Origin: a virus
Length of the DNA stretch: 22,346 bases
Virus record (IMG/VR): IMGVR_UViG_3300042352_000165
Location: 1 to 22,346 of that record
Direction: 5' to 3' (one strand)
The notes under the pieces were generated by a model. That model made no database searches and had not been told where the DNA came from. It saw only the letters and a list, made by a program, of their open reading frames with translations. A program made the translations under genes and the position numbers. Of the stretch, positions 6,905 through 14,409 are shown one piece after another (position 1 is the first letter of the stretch; every line of letters begins with the position of its first letter).

Positions 6905-7128
6905 TAAATCTTTCCGTTCTTAGTCAACCAGTCAATGTCTTCGTGGTTGGTTTTACTAAACCCGTTCTTTTCCGTGTACTCTATTCCTTTTTTTGTGGTT
7001 AGTGCCTCGGCACGATATCTCAACCACTCTTTGTGACGGTTTTCTGCCTCAACAGAACCCCTGTTAGGTCTAGTCTGTCCTTGTGAGTCAGTCCACATAT
7101 ATAATCCTGCCGAATTAACTTCAGACAT
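6904..7128 (-). CDS. hypothetical protein (74 aa)
   Basis: Unrecognised hydrophilic protein. It has an N-terminal strand with aromatic residues (AGLYMWTDSQG), a charged helix (VEAENRHKEWLRYRAEALTTKK) and an acidic-aromatic tail (NHEDIDWLTKNG). AAGGAG lies 6 nt before the ATG, a strong site. It is the first gene after the hairpin at 7167-7194, so it may begin a transcription unit running to 4450. Confidence 0.75.
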   Translation of the reverse strand: MSEVNSAGLYMWTDSQGQTRPNRGSVEAENRHKEWLRYRAEALTTKKGIEYTEKNGFSKTNHEDIDWLTKNGKI

Positions 7129-7166
7129 ATTTGCTCCTTGTTGTTTACGTATTACCCATCATAGTG

Positions 7167-7194
7167 TAAACCCCTCCCAAATGGAAGGGGTTTA
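7167..7194. terminator. hairpin closing the upstream gene block
   Basis: A 9-bp perfect stem (TAAACCCCT at 7167-7175 with AGGGGTTTA at 7186-7194). It lies in the 93-nt gap between the Lys-rich gene ending at 7222 and the gene starting at 7128, and would terminate leftward transcription of the 7222-14352 block. The stem ends in a short T-run on either strand. On the minus strand TATGAT follows it (about 7155-7160), a possible -10 for the next unit, but without a matching -35. Confidence 0.65.
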
Positions 7195-7221
7195 ACTTAT
7201 TAAATTATAAACTTTAACGAA

Positions 7222-7665
7222 TTAATAGCTTGTTGTGTTCTTTCGAGTGTTCTTGTTTGCCTTGTTAATCTTTTTTGTCGCGGCAGACTCGGTTTTAGCA
7301 ACAATCTTACGTGCAGTCTTAGCCTTCATTCCAGCGTCAGCAGACATTTCCTTTGCTCTGCCAAGACCCACAGCTGAACGCAGGGTGCGGTTGCCTGCGC
7401 GCGAGCCTTCTTTAGTCCACGCAGGAGCGTCTCCGTCTTTTGCGTTCATACCTTTAGTAACTGCAGAACGAAGAGCGGCGGTCTTTAGTGTGCTCTTAGC
7501 ATTAGCACGCTGTTCACGAAGAGAATAAACATTCTTTTTTCCGCTAACTTCAATAGCACGCTTAGTGCTTGTTTTAGCTGCGGCTTTGTTTGCCTTGTCG
7601 GTTGACTTTTCAATTTTCTTTGCGGTCTTTGCGACCTTTTTGTAATTAACTGGGCGTAGAGCCAT
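7222..7665 (-). CDS. lysine-rich histone-like basic protein
   Basis: A 147-residue protein dominated by Lys, Ala, Arg, Thr and Ser, with repeated KKA/AAKT-type stretches (KTAKKIEKSTDKANKAAAK near the start, KKINKANKNTRKN near the end). The composition recalls histone-H1-like or packaged DNA-binding proteins; no specific fold was recognised. AAGGA lies 6 nt before the ATG. It is the last gene of the block running from 14352. It may be a nucleoid-type or virion-packaged DNA-binding protein; composition alone supports this. Confidence 0.7.
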   Translation of the reverse strand: MALRPVNYKKVAKTAKKIEKSTDKANKAAAKTSTKRAIEVSGKKNVYSLREQRANAKSTLKTAALRSAVTKGMNAKDGDAPAWTKEGSRAGNRTLRSAVGLGRAKEMSADAGMKAKTARKIVAKTESAATKKINKANKNTRKNTTSY

Positions 7666-7674
7666 GATGATTCC

Positions 7675-7887
7675 TTACTTTCCTGGGTTTACTTTGTTTT
7701 CATCTGGATACTCGGATGTAATAAACCCATATCCATAGAAGGGGTGTAGAGATTGCAGATTATCGACAGTCTTTTCGTGACCAGCAATGTCGGCAACTTC
7801 TGTGTTCTGTCGAACCTTACGGTACTTACCGTCGGTTGAACCTTCGTTCAGGCTCTCGTTCATTGAACGGCTAGTATTTACTGCCAT
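7675..7887 (-). CDS. hypothetical protein (70 aa)
   Basis: The frame is open to 7956, but the ATG at 7887 (MAVNTSRSMNE) has AAAGGA 7 nt upstream and is the preferred start, giving 70 residues and a 17-nt overlap with the preceding gene. The product is hydrophilic with an aromatic patch near the end (HPFYGYGFI). No family was recognised. It lies inside the block of unrecognised proteins. Confidence 0.65.
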   Translation of the reverse strand: MAVNTSRSMNESLNEGSTDGKYRKVRQNTEVADIAGHEKTVDNLQSLHPFYGYGFITSEYPDENKVNPGK

Positions 7888-8215
7888 TGTTCTTTCCTTT
7901 GTTAATGTCATCCGCAAACTTTTGGTGCAGTTCTTCACCTTCACCCAGCATAGCATGTTGTAAAACTGGTGCAGGGGAAACTAACTTTTGTTGGTCTAAA
8001 GTATTAGCGTGAATAATTGATGCATCTTTTAAATAGTTTTTAGCTAATTCCATGTGAGTATTAGCACTATCCTGCTTTAAATTATACGCCTGTAGACCTG
8101 CGGTAGCATGTTTAACTGCTAATCCAGCAAGCTTACGGGCCCGCTTGTGTGTGGCTACAGTTTCAACCATACGTGCCTGTTGACCAACCATTATTAGGAT
8201 GTCGGCTCCGTTCAT
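7871..8215 (-). CDS. small helical protein sharing a motif with the 459-aa neighbour
   Basis: A 114-residue, mainly helical, Ala- and His-rich protein. Residues 53-69 (THMELAKNYLKDASIIH) match residues 138-154 of the protein encoded at 8409-9788 (THYARAVSYLGKAYDAH) in a regular helical pattern TH-x3-A-x2-YL-x2-A-x3-H. The start ATG overlaps the previous stop (ATGA at 8212-8215) with AAGGA upstream. It may be a helical-bundle interaction partner; the function is unknown. Confidence 0.7.
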   Translation of the reverse strand: MNGADILIMVGQQARMVETVATHKRARKLAGLAVKHATAGLQAYNLKQDSANTHMELAKNYLKDASIIHANTLDQQKLVSPAPVLQHAMLGEGEELHQKFADDINKGKNNGSKY

Positions 8216-8409
8216 GCCATCTTCCTTTTAACACGGTTGCTCATACGCTTTTCGTGGCATGGAGGACAGATGGCGCGCATCATAGCCTCAACTGGGTTCA
8301 TCAAAACTCCACAAGAAGGACATGGTGATGTACCTCGGTACTTGATTGCGTTATCTGCAATAGTTTTTGCTTGAAGTTCAAGCGTGAATGAGCCGTCGCC
8401 GTCGTCCAT
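8212..8409 (-). CDS. small zinc-finger protein (65 aa)
   Basis: C30-x2-C33 and C48-x2-C51 (CPSC and CPPC) form a four-cysteine zinc site with a 14-residue spacing. It is preceded by an acidic helix and followed by a strongly basic tail (KRMSNRVKRKMA). The organisation resembles short phage zinc-finger proteins that bind nucleic acid or protein. The ATG overlaps the stop of the 459-residue gene (TAATG). Confidence 0.75.
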   Translation of the reverse strand: MDDGDGSFTLELQAKTIADNAIKYRGTSPCPSCGVLMNPVEAMMRAICPPCHEKRMSNRVKRKMA

Positions 8410-9788
8410 TATTCACCCCTAAAGCTGCTGTTAAGTTTGGATGCGCGAGATGCGCCACTAAGTCCTGCTGTAATAGGCTTTACACCTTCGCCTCTCAAAT
8501 AGTCTAGAGGCTTGTAAAAGGATGGGTGGTCCATTACTGCTGACTTTTGCTCATCTGGAGTCAAGGCAGGTAGCTTCTGTGTTGCACGGTCCGCGTTAAG
8601 TTTGCGGACGTAGTGGCTTACTGCGTGAACAGTAACGTTACGCATCTCATCCTTGGTGTACATCTTTGGGTTATAAATGTCTACTTTAGGAGCTTCCTGG
8701 TCTCCTTCTTCAGACGACGAGAACCCCATCATGTTTCTAACTTGCATATCACGTACTGCTAGAGATTCATCCCCACTAAAAGGATTACTTTCTTGCTCTG
8801 CGGTGTCTTGGCCAAACATTTCTTTGGACTTGTCTTTTAACAGTGCTTTTGCTGTCTCATTAGAAACTGTTCTAGGAGCTTCGGAGTCGCTCAGATTTTC
8901 AAGTTCGCTTTCATTAGCCCTATTTACATTAGTGCCATATCTTTGGGGCCTTTTAGCTCCTGTAAATCTAATTTGTGAAGCAAATTCCGCATCTGACCAA
9001 CCAGCAATAGGCTTACCCATTGCTGCACGTTCAGTAACCGAGTAGTTAGTGTTATCTACTGGGACAACTGTAGGACGTTTACGGGCAACCTTACCTGGGG
9101 CTAGTGCTCCACCTACACCTGGTTCGGTGCTGTTAACGTAGTCATCTTTAATCCCACTAATAATTTTAGGAAGACTTCGGTTGTTTACACCAAAAGAACC
9201 CGAAAATAAGTCAGGGTGAGCGCTACGCAAATACTCTACGGAATGAGTTAGGTTTGAAGCCATTTCCGTAATGTGCTGTTTTGCCTCGTCTACGTACCCT
9301 TGCAGGTGGGCATCGGCGTGAGCTATATGCGCATCGTAAGCCTTACCAAGATAACTTACGGCCCTTGCGTAATGTGTAGTTCCAGTTTCTCCGCGAGCCT
9401 CAACTTGGTCGACTAGACCAGACACATGGTCAGCGATAGTCGCCAATTGCGCACGGTGACTGTCGTCCTCGTTAATAGACGTCTTTGTAGTATCTTCGTC
9501 CTTTAGTCGATTACTTGCGATTGCCATAGCCGTGGCTCGTTCACGAGGAATATCAACTGTAGAGCTTTTTCTTGAAACATCCGAAGATGCGTATGTGAGA
9601 AGAGACTCGTCTGTGTCTGAAACTTTTGGGTTTGCCACTTCTCGTGTTGCTGTGATAGTAGAAACTTGGCGCTTTACTCTGTTTAGGGCAGTCTGGTGCT
9701 TAGATTCTAAATTCTCAAAAGGAACACCCTTAGCAATAAGGGCGCGAGCTTCCTCAAGATTTCTTTTACGGGATGCTTCGGATGCCAA
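8409..9788 (-). CDS. unrecognised 459-aa protein with shared C-terminal module
   Basis: Start is TTG at 9788, 2 nt after the previous stop, with AAGG 9 nt upstream; no better start is near. Three parts can be seen: an N-terminal helix (LEEARALIAKGVPFENL), a helical middle (about 115-195) including the TH-x3-A-x2-YL pattern, and a C-terminal module at 376-440 with YTKDEM, HYVRKL, LPALTPDEQ and PLDYLRG. The C-terminal module recurs almost in register in the neighbouring 230-residue protein. The rest is low-complexity and polar. It may be a virion-internal or assembly protein; nothing in it identifies an enzyme. Confidence 0.7.
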   Translation of the reverse strand: MASEASRKRNLEEARALIAKGVPFENLESKHQTALNRVKRQVSTITATREVANPKVSDTDESLLTYASSDVSRKSSTVDIPRERATAMAIASNRLKDEDTTKTSINEDDSHRAQLATIADHVSGLVDQVEARGETGTTHYARAVSYLGKAYDAHIAHADAHLQGYVDEAKQHITEMASNLTHSVEYLRSAHPDLFSGSFGVNNRSLPKIISGIKDDYVNSTEPGVGGALAPGKVARKRPTVVPVDNTNYSVTERAAMGKPIAGWSDAEFASQIRFTGAKRPQRYGTNVNRANESELENLSDSEAPRTVSNETAKALLKDKSKEMFGQDTAEQESNPFSGDESLAVRDMQVRNMMGFSSSEEGDQEAPKVDIYNPKMYTKDEMRNVTVHAVSHYVRKLNADRATQKLPALTPDEQKSAVMDHPSFYKPLDYLRGEGVKPITAGLSGASRASKLNSSFRGE

Positions 9789-9790
9789 TG

Positions 9791-10483
9791 CTACTTACCT
9801 TCCTGAGAACCTTTTTTTGTTCCAAACGTTAGGCTAGGCTCTACAAAGTGGCCCTTTAGGTAGTCTAAAGGACTGTCATGTAGGAAACGGTTGCGAGACA
9901 CAGCATCTGCTAGCTCAGCTTTACTGTACTCAGGTAGGCCGCTTCGGCTTCTTAGGTTCTTGATTTTCTGTGTATAGTGAGCGATAGCTTGCTGGTGAAT
10001 TACACCTAGTTGCTTTGGGGTGTACTTTGTTGCATCGTACAGCCCTTCTTGAGCAAACATTGCTGGCTTACTAACTGCCGAGCTTCCTTCGTCTCGGTTA
10101 GTTAGGATGCTCATAACTTCGTCTGAGTTTTTTGCAGACGCAATACGAGAGGCCAATGACTTAACAATCGCAGGGTCAATTGCGCGCGGAGCTCTAGCTG
10201 CTGGAGTTTCTGGTACAGGAGCAGGCTCACCTGTTGCAACTCGCTGAATAGAATCACGGTGGTTAGGGTCTAACTCTCGGAATCTCTTTTGACGGTCAGC
10301 TTGAGCACGTGGGTGTGCAGGAGCTGCCGCTGCTGCAACAGCACCAGGATTAAGGATAAAAGGCTTCTCTTTAGCCTTTGCTTTTGGCTTAGGAGGAGCA
10401 GTTGTCTCTTCCAGGTTAGTTACCTTAGCTTCAGCTGCGGCTTTGCGTTGTGCGGCTTTGTTTGTACTTCTTTTCTGAGCCAT
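9791..10483 (-). CDS. unrecognised 230-aa protein with shared C-terminal module
   Basis: Residues 1-55 are Lys/Ala/Pro-rich and probably disordered (KRSTNKAAQRKAAAEAK at the start). After a Pro-rich linker, the C-terminus (153-215) holds YTPKQL, AIAHYTQKI, LPEYSKAEL and PLDYLKG, matching the end of the protein encoded at 8409-9788 with one residue of length difference. The ATG overlaps the stop of the 627-residue gene (TAATG at 10481-10485). The function is unknown; the layout suggests a variable tether plus a common docking domain. Confidence 0.72.
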   Translation of the reverse strand: MAQKRSTNKAAQRKAAAEAKVTNLEETTAPPKPKAKAKEKPFILNPGAVAAAAAPAHPRAQADRQKRFRELDPNHRDSIQRVATGEPAPVPETPAARAPRAIDPAIVKSLASRIASAKNSDEVMSILTNRDEGSSAVSKPAMFAQEGLYDATKYTPKQLGVIHQQAIAHYTQKIKNLRSRSGLPEYSKAELADAVSRNRFLHDSPLDYLKGHFVEPSLTFGTKKGSQEGK

Positions 10484-12366
10484 TACTCAATGCCTCTCAT
10501 CAGATTAGTAGCTTTTTCAGCCAGCTCTTTAGGAGTAAACTCTGCCATCAACTTTGCTCGACGAGAGGGTACGTCGTACTCCTCAGACTTAGCCATTCTA
10601 AGTGGGGCTGGAGCAATTGGGCGGCCTGTTCTAGCAGCAACCGCACCTCGTGTTGCGTCTTCTGCAGTAGCCGCATTTGTAGCAGCACGAACGTTCCTGA
10701 TTCTATTGTCTCTATCGGTAATTCGTTCAGAAGTTATGAGTTCATCTACTGGCTCAAGGTTACCAAATAGCATTCTAGGTCCCTGAACAGGTGGTTGGAT
10801 TTCTTTTCCATTGATGTCATACTTCTTTTTAACAGGTGTGAAAGGGGATTCCTTTGGAGCAACACCAGGCTTAACAACACCAGGAGCCATAATTGGCTTA
10901 CCTTCAGATGTTGTAATAGGCTTACCAGATTTATCAGTAAGCGTTACACCTGTAATCCTAGCGCGAGTAGGTGATGGGGTTCTAGTAGTTGCACCAACAT
11001 TTGGCTTGGGACCAAAACCAGATGTGCGTCCTTCAGGAATGTCACGAATAATTCGATTGTCTGGAGTAGAAGGAATGTTGGCAGCCATACCTAGTCGTGT
11101 ATCAACAGTCATGTCTGCACGAGCTTTTGCACGAGGGTCTGCAGTGCGGCCTTCGTAAGTAGTGCCTTTTTGGCTTCCACTCTGTCCTTTAGCAAGCTTA
11201 CGGTAAACAAGGCTTTCTTGACCAATGGTACGAGCAACAGTTTTTAGGTCGTACTCAAATGGGTCTACGTTCTTTCCAGCAATGTTTACAAACTTGTGTG
11301 GACGAGAAGGCTTAGGAAAGTTAAGGGTTTTAGTTGCAATCGCAAGCTTTGTTAGGTGCTCAGAAGGTAGCTCAGAGGTTAGGTTGTTTCGCTGTGCTGC
11401 GGTCTTAACCAAGTCGACACCCATAAGGTCGTGCGCTTCAGTTAGTGAGTCAAGAGACTTTGCGTACATTTGACCAGCTGCTACAGTGTTCATCTTAGAC
11501 TGCAAAGCGTCGCCTTCATCTTGTAGACGCTTTGCAGTTCTTAGGTGAGGTAAAGCAAAGTCCGCTATCGTTGACGCAAGAGGCTCTGCATCACGCAAAC
11601 TTGCTACAGAAGTAGCGTGAGTGTGTAGGATTTGGTGAGCTTCTCCCAACATCCTTGAGAAATCTTTAGTACCCATTTTAGGTGACTCGGTTGGACCACC
11701 AATAACTGGGCGACGGTCACGAGGGTCTTTTTCTTTAGGTGTGTCTGAGGAAGCAAATGGGTCAGCAATAGGTGCTTTACCGTTGTCTTGTAGGACCTTG
11801 TTAATTCGTTGAGCTGCTAGTTTTTGGTCAAAATGCTTCTGCTCGAGTTCTGCTTCAGCATTTTCTGCCTTTTGTGTAGAGTTAAGCTCTCGACGACCAA
11901 CAGCCTCACCCATTTCCATGATTACATCTGAGTGAGGAATCTCTGGGCGCATATTAGGCTGCAGGGTGTTTGCTGCTCTCCAGTGAACATACGGCTTAGC
12001 CATAAACTCATCGTGGTCGATTGTGTTCTCACCATTACGTGGGTGAGCAATGGTTCGAACCTTCTTCGCAACATCTCCGCTACCAGAAGTTGTGCTGGCT
12101 TGAGAACCGTCATCAAATCGAGCAGTAGAGTCAGGCATAATGCCGCCGCTGGCAATAGTAAGGACTTTCTCAGCACCAAAACGACCAGCTAAGTGGTTAA
12201 TGCCTTTGGTCTTCCAAGTGTGCGGAAGAGTTGGGTGAGACTTAATTGACTCAATCTTTTGCTCTAGAGTCTGTGAGTCGTCCCCAATAATACCGATAAG
12301 GGACGCTGCGTGCTTGTCGTCGTCTCGAGTTTGTCCGTCGTTAAAAGCGGCACGGTTCTCAGCCAT
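10483..12366 (-). CDS. large low-complexity protein (627 aa)
   Basis: The largest member of the unrecognised block. An N-terminal helical segment (33-65, LEQKIESIKSHPTLPHTWK) precedes a polar linker. An Ala/His-rich helical region lies at about 236-325 (MLGEAHQILHTHATSVASL, then SLTEAHDLMG), followed by a long Pro/Thr/Gly-rich stretch (about 400-560). The C-terminus (610-627, FTPKELAEKATNLMRGIE) looks like a shortened version of the C-terminal module of the next two proteins. The start overlaps the preceding stop (TAATG). No enzymatic motif is visible. It could be a scaffold-like, internal-virion or ejection protein; this is inference from composition and context. Confidence 0.7.
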   Translation of the reverse strand: MAENRAAFNDGQTRDDDKHAASLIGIIGDDSQTLEQKIESIKSHPTLPHTWKTKGINHLAGRFGAEKVLTIASGGIMPDSTARFDDGSQASTTSGSGDVAKKVRTIAHPRNGENTIDHDEFMAKPYVHWRAANTLQPNMRPEIPHSDVIMEMGEAVGRRELNSTQKAENAEAELEQKHFDQKLAAQRINKVLQDNGKAPIADPFASSDTPKEKDPRDRRPVIGGPTESPKMGTKDFSRMLGEAHQILHTHATSVASLRDAEPLASTIADFALPHLRTAKRLQDEGDALQSKMNTVAAGQMYAKSLDSLTEAHDLMGVDLVKTAAQRNNLTSELPSEHLTKLAIATKTLNFPKPSRPHKFVNIAGKNVDPFEYDLKTVARTIGQESLVYRKLAKGQSGSQKGTTYEGRTADPRAKARADMTVDTRLGMAANIPSTPDNRIIRDIPEGRTSGFGPKPNVGATTRTPSPTRARITGVTLTDKSGKPITTSEGKPIMAPGVVKPGVAPKESPFTPVKKKYDINGKEIQPPVQGPRMLFGNLEPVDELITSERITDRDNRIRNVRAATNAATAEDATRGAVAARTGRPIAPAPLRMAKSEEYDVPSRRAKLMAEFTPKELAEKATNLMRGIE

Positions 12367-12725
12367 TAGTTAGCTCCTAGGTCATTTCTACTACTACCAG
12401 TGTAGCCTGCAGCGCTTCCTGAGTACCAGGAAACTCGTGGTTCTACGTAATTTCTATCAATACTTACAATGTCATCAATCTCTGGTTGACGGCGAATACC
12501 GTACCCAAATCTTGCTGGAAAAAGCTGAATCTGTGGAAGATTAGGCCTAACCATTGCTTGCAACTGTGCTCCAGGAATAGTTGCAACAGCTAGGGCCTGC
12601 TGGGTTAGTCTTTCTTCGTTAGAAGACCAAGGACCATTGTATGTCCAGCGTGGCCATCCGTCTGGTCCAGTAATGGCATTGCGCCATGGCTTTGTGTAAT
12701 CGTAATTTCCATCAAACTGTGACAT
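12366..12725 (-). CDS. hypothetical protein (119 aa), aromatic- and Pro-rich
   Basis: The frame opens at a GTG at 12734, but ATG 12725 (MSQFDGNYDYTKPW) overlaps the previous stop as TAATG, the usual junction here, so it is preferred. The first 40 residues are rich in Trp, Tyr, Gly and Pro (GPDGWPRWTYNGPW), then a helix (ERLTQQALAVATIPG), then a basic/aromatic region. The aromatic, glycine-rich composition resembles minor virion proteins; no family was recognised. Confidence 0.65.
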   Translation of the reverse strand: MSQFDGNYDYTKPWRNAITGPDGWPRWTYNGPWSSNEERLTQQALAVATIPGAQLQAMVRPNLPQIQLFPARFGYGIRRQPEIDDIVSIDRNYVEPRVSWYSGSAAGYTGSSRNDLGAN

Positions 12726-13258
12726 TATGCCCACGTCGGTTTCAAGTAGTTGAGCTGGTTAGCTCGTCGAACATTGATGGTAGTAGGAGAGTCAGAGACC
12801 ATGTTTGACTTGCCGTCATTGACCAGGTGAGGGGCAGGGATTAGTCTGATGTCCTGTCCTGCACGTGGGACTTTCCAAACAATACCGCCGTTAATGTTGA
12901 CCTGCTTGGCTTTCATTTGACGCTTAATACTGGTCTCGTTGTTAAAATCTGGCGACCAGTAATAAGCAGAAGGCTCAATTCGCTCGCCCTTGTGAACACC
13001 ACGCTGGTAGGCTTTCTGTCCTACACGGCTCTTAATAGAGTCAAGTAGGCGGTCATCGCGACGTGAGCGAATTGTTCCTAGATAACCGTCTGGGTATTCA
13101 GCTTGAGGGACGCGTCCAGTACCAATACGAATAGCATCAAGGTCACCACGAGCTACAGCGCCACCATAGCCTCCTTGGTTGTTGTAACCGTGTAAACCGT
13201 TACCACCAATAGACTGCCAGTTTTGCTGCGGGCTAAAGTTATTTACTACACCAGCCAT
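12725..13258 (-). CDS. hypothetical protein (177 aa), Gly/Asn-rich start
   Basis: The product begins with a Gly/Asn/Gln-rich stretch (NGLHGYNNQGGYGGAVARGD), followed by a basic region (SRRDDRLLDSIKSRVGQKA) and a strand-rich end. No recognised domain. The ATG has AGG 7 nt upstream and lies 8 nt after the previous gene's stop. Its composition resembles that of its two neighbours, suggesting a common structural or assembly context. Confidence 0.65.
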   Translation of the reverse strand: MAGVVNNFSPQQNWQSIGGNGLHGYNNQGGYGGAVARGDLDAIRIGTGRVPQAEYPDGYLGTIRSRRDDRLLDSIKSRVGQKAYQRGVHKGERIEPSAYYWSPDFNNETSIKRQMKAKQVNINGGIVWKVPRAGQDIRLIPAPHLVNDGKSNMVSDSPTTINVRRANQLNYLKPTWA

Positions 13259-13266
13259 TAGGCTAC

Positions 13267-13557
13267 CTAACTATTGTATCGTCCAAGAGCAAAGTTTGAA
13301 CCAGGGTCAGACTTTGGAAGTTCTGCTGGAGGCGCATCGTCTTGAGGAAAGAATGTTCCCTGTCCTCCAACAGGGTTACGCCAGTTACCCATCATTGCGG
13401 CTTTACGTCCTAAGTTTCCTTTATATGCAGGGTTAACTGTAGGAGCGGGATTCATCGCTACGTTTGAGAGGTCGCGTGCGCCCTGAATTGAATCACCCAA
13501 ATAGTCCAAAGACATTGAGGGTCCAGGGGTGCCGTCATCTCCAAAAGGGTTAGACAT
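13267..13557 (-). CDS. hypothetical protein (96 aa)
   Basis: Polar, Gly/Pro/Asn-rich and probably largely disordered. A short SLDYLGDSIQGARDL segment near residues 16-30 loosely resembles the PLDYL motif in the proteins encoded at 8409 and 9791, but it is too short to prove a relation. AGGA lies 7 nt before the ATG. No family was recognised. Confidence 0.62.
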   Translation of the reverse strand: MSNPFGDDGTPGPSMSLDYLGDSIQGARDLSNVAMNPAPTVNPAYKGNLGRKAAMMGNWRNPVGGQGTFFPQDDAPPAELPKSDPGSNFALGRYNS

Positions 13558-13566
13558 GGCTACTTC

Positions 13567-14025
13567 CTACATACCAGAGTATTGAATACCAGACTCAAAG
13601 TTTGGGTTAGAACGACCCTGAACTGAAGGCACAATCTTTGCGCTTTGCATAGTAGGGCCAGCTGCTGGGTCTAGCTGCATAAACGTAATTTTAGGAGAAA
13701 TGCGGTAGGTTGCACCGATGTTCTCTACGTTTGTACGGTTAGCCTTACCACCAGCGGTAGGGTCCATAGCCTGAGTGCTCTTCTTAGGAACAAGTGTTCC
13801 CTGCATTTGGCCAGGATTAATTTCGTCCATCTGTCCGTAAACAGACATGTCTGGTGTACCAGCACCGACTGTGATACGGTGGCTACCTGCTGCAGCTGCT
13901 GCTGCGTGGTGCTCATCTGCGGTCATGTGAGAACGTACCATTTTTTTACCTGCCGATTCTAGGTGATTAGTTGGGTTGCCTTCGCGACGACGCATAGCGT
14001 GACCCTGTGATGCCCAATTTGCCAT
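13567..14025 (-). CDS. hypothetical protein (152 aa)
   Basis: The N-terminus is basic (MRRREGNPTNHLESAGKKM), followed by an Ala/His helix (TADEHHAAAAAAGSH); the rest is polar with Met, Pro and Gly. No recognised domain. AAAGGAG lies 6 nt before the ATG, and a 10-bp palindrome (ATACATGTAT, 14039-14048) lies just upstream of that site. It is the first gene of the unrecognised block after the SpoVS gene. Confidence 0.65.
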   Translation of the reverse strand: MANWASQGHAMRRREGNPTNHLESAGKKMVRSHMTADEHHAAAAAAGSHRITVGAGTPDMSVYGQMDEINPGQMQGTLVPKKSTQAMDPTAGGKANRTNVENIGATYRISPKITFMQLDPAAGPTMQSAKIVPSVQGRSNPNFESGIQYSGM

Positions 14026-14058
14026 TGGAGACTCCTTTATACATGTATGTAAGTGGCG

Positions 14059-14352
14059 TTAGCTCGCTGAAATTGCAAACACAATAGCCGAAATCTCGCC
14101 GTCGCGTGATTCGATTGTGGTAAACCCAGGCTTGCAAGTAAGGTCTAGACCTCTAGGAGCAACGTAACCTCTGGCGATTGCCAAAGCTTTTACTGCCTGG
14201 TTTACTGCTCCTGCACCAACGGCACGTAGCTTTACAGCTCTGTTGTCGTAGATAGCATGAGCAATTGCGGATGCGACGGATTGTGGATTAGAACCTGCAC
14301 TAACACGAAGAAATGGTTCTTCGGTCGAGGGTAGGATGATTTCTTCACTCAT
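14059..14352 (-). CDS. spoVS: SpoVS-family (Alba-like) protein
   Basis: A 97-residue protein closely matching Bacillus SpoVS along most of its length. Residues 15-85 carry LRVSAGSNPQSVA, then RAVGAGAVNQAVKALAIARG and YVAPRGLDLTCKPGF, which correspond one-to-one with the recalled SpoVS core. A ten-residue acidic N-terminal extension precedes it. SpoVS proteins are small Alba-like dimers thought to bind nucleic acid, and affect septation and sporulation in Bacillus; the molecular role in phages is unknown. AAGGA lies 6 nt before the ATG. It is separated from the resolvase by 57 nt, so it could have its own promoter and may modulate DNA structure or expression of the following block. Confidence 0.9.
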   Translation of the reverse strand: MSEEIILPSTEEPFLRVSAGSNPQSVASAIAHAIYDNRAVKLRAVGAGAVNQAVKALAIARGYVAPRGLDLTCKPGFTTIESRDGEISAIVFAISAS

Positions 14353-14409
14353 TTGTAGTCCTTAAATATACGAGTTTATACGCCATCCTCGTTATTAAGA
14401 ATAGATGAG
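14353..14409 (-). promoter_or_regulatory. short gap before the SpoVS gene; weak promoter candidate
   Basis: A 57-nt non-coding gap between the resolvase and SpoVS genes. On the minus strand TATAAA (14375-14380) could be a -10 element, about 23 nt upstream of the start codon. No good -35 is found 16-18 nt before it, so a promoter here is only possible. Confidence 0.25.

Noticed and set aside
7888-7956. Longer version of the 70-aa gene (93 aa from 7956)
   Set aside because: The extra residues lie in the overlapping gene and the ATG at 7887 has a well-spaced AAAGGA.
14039-14048. 10-bp palindrome ATACATGTAT as an operator
   Set aside because: It is a single short copy next to a ribosome-binding site, with no repeat elsewhere noticed; chance is likely.
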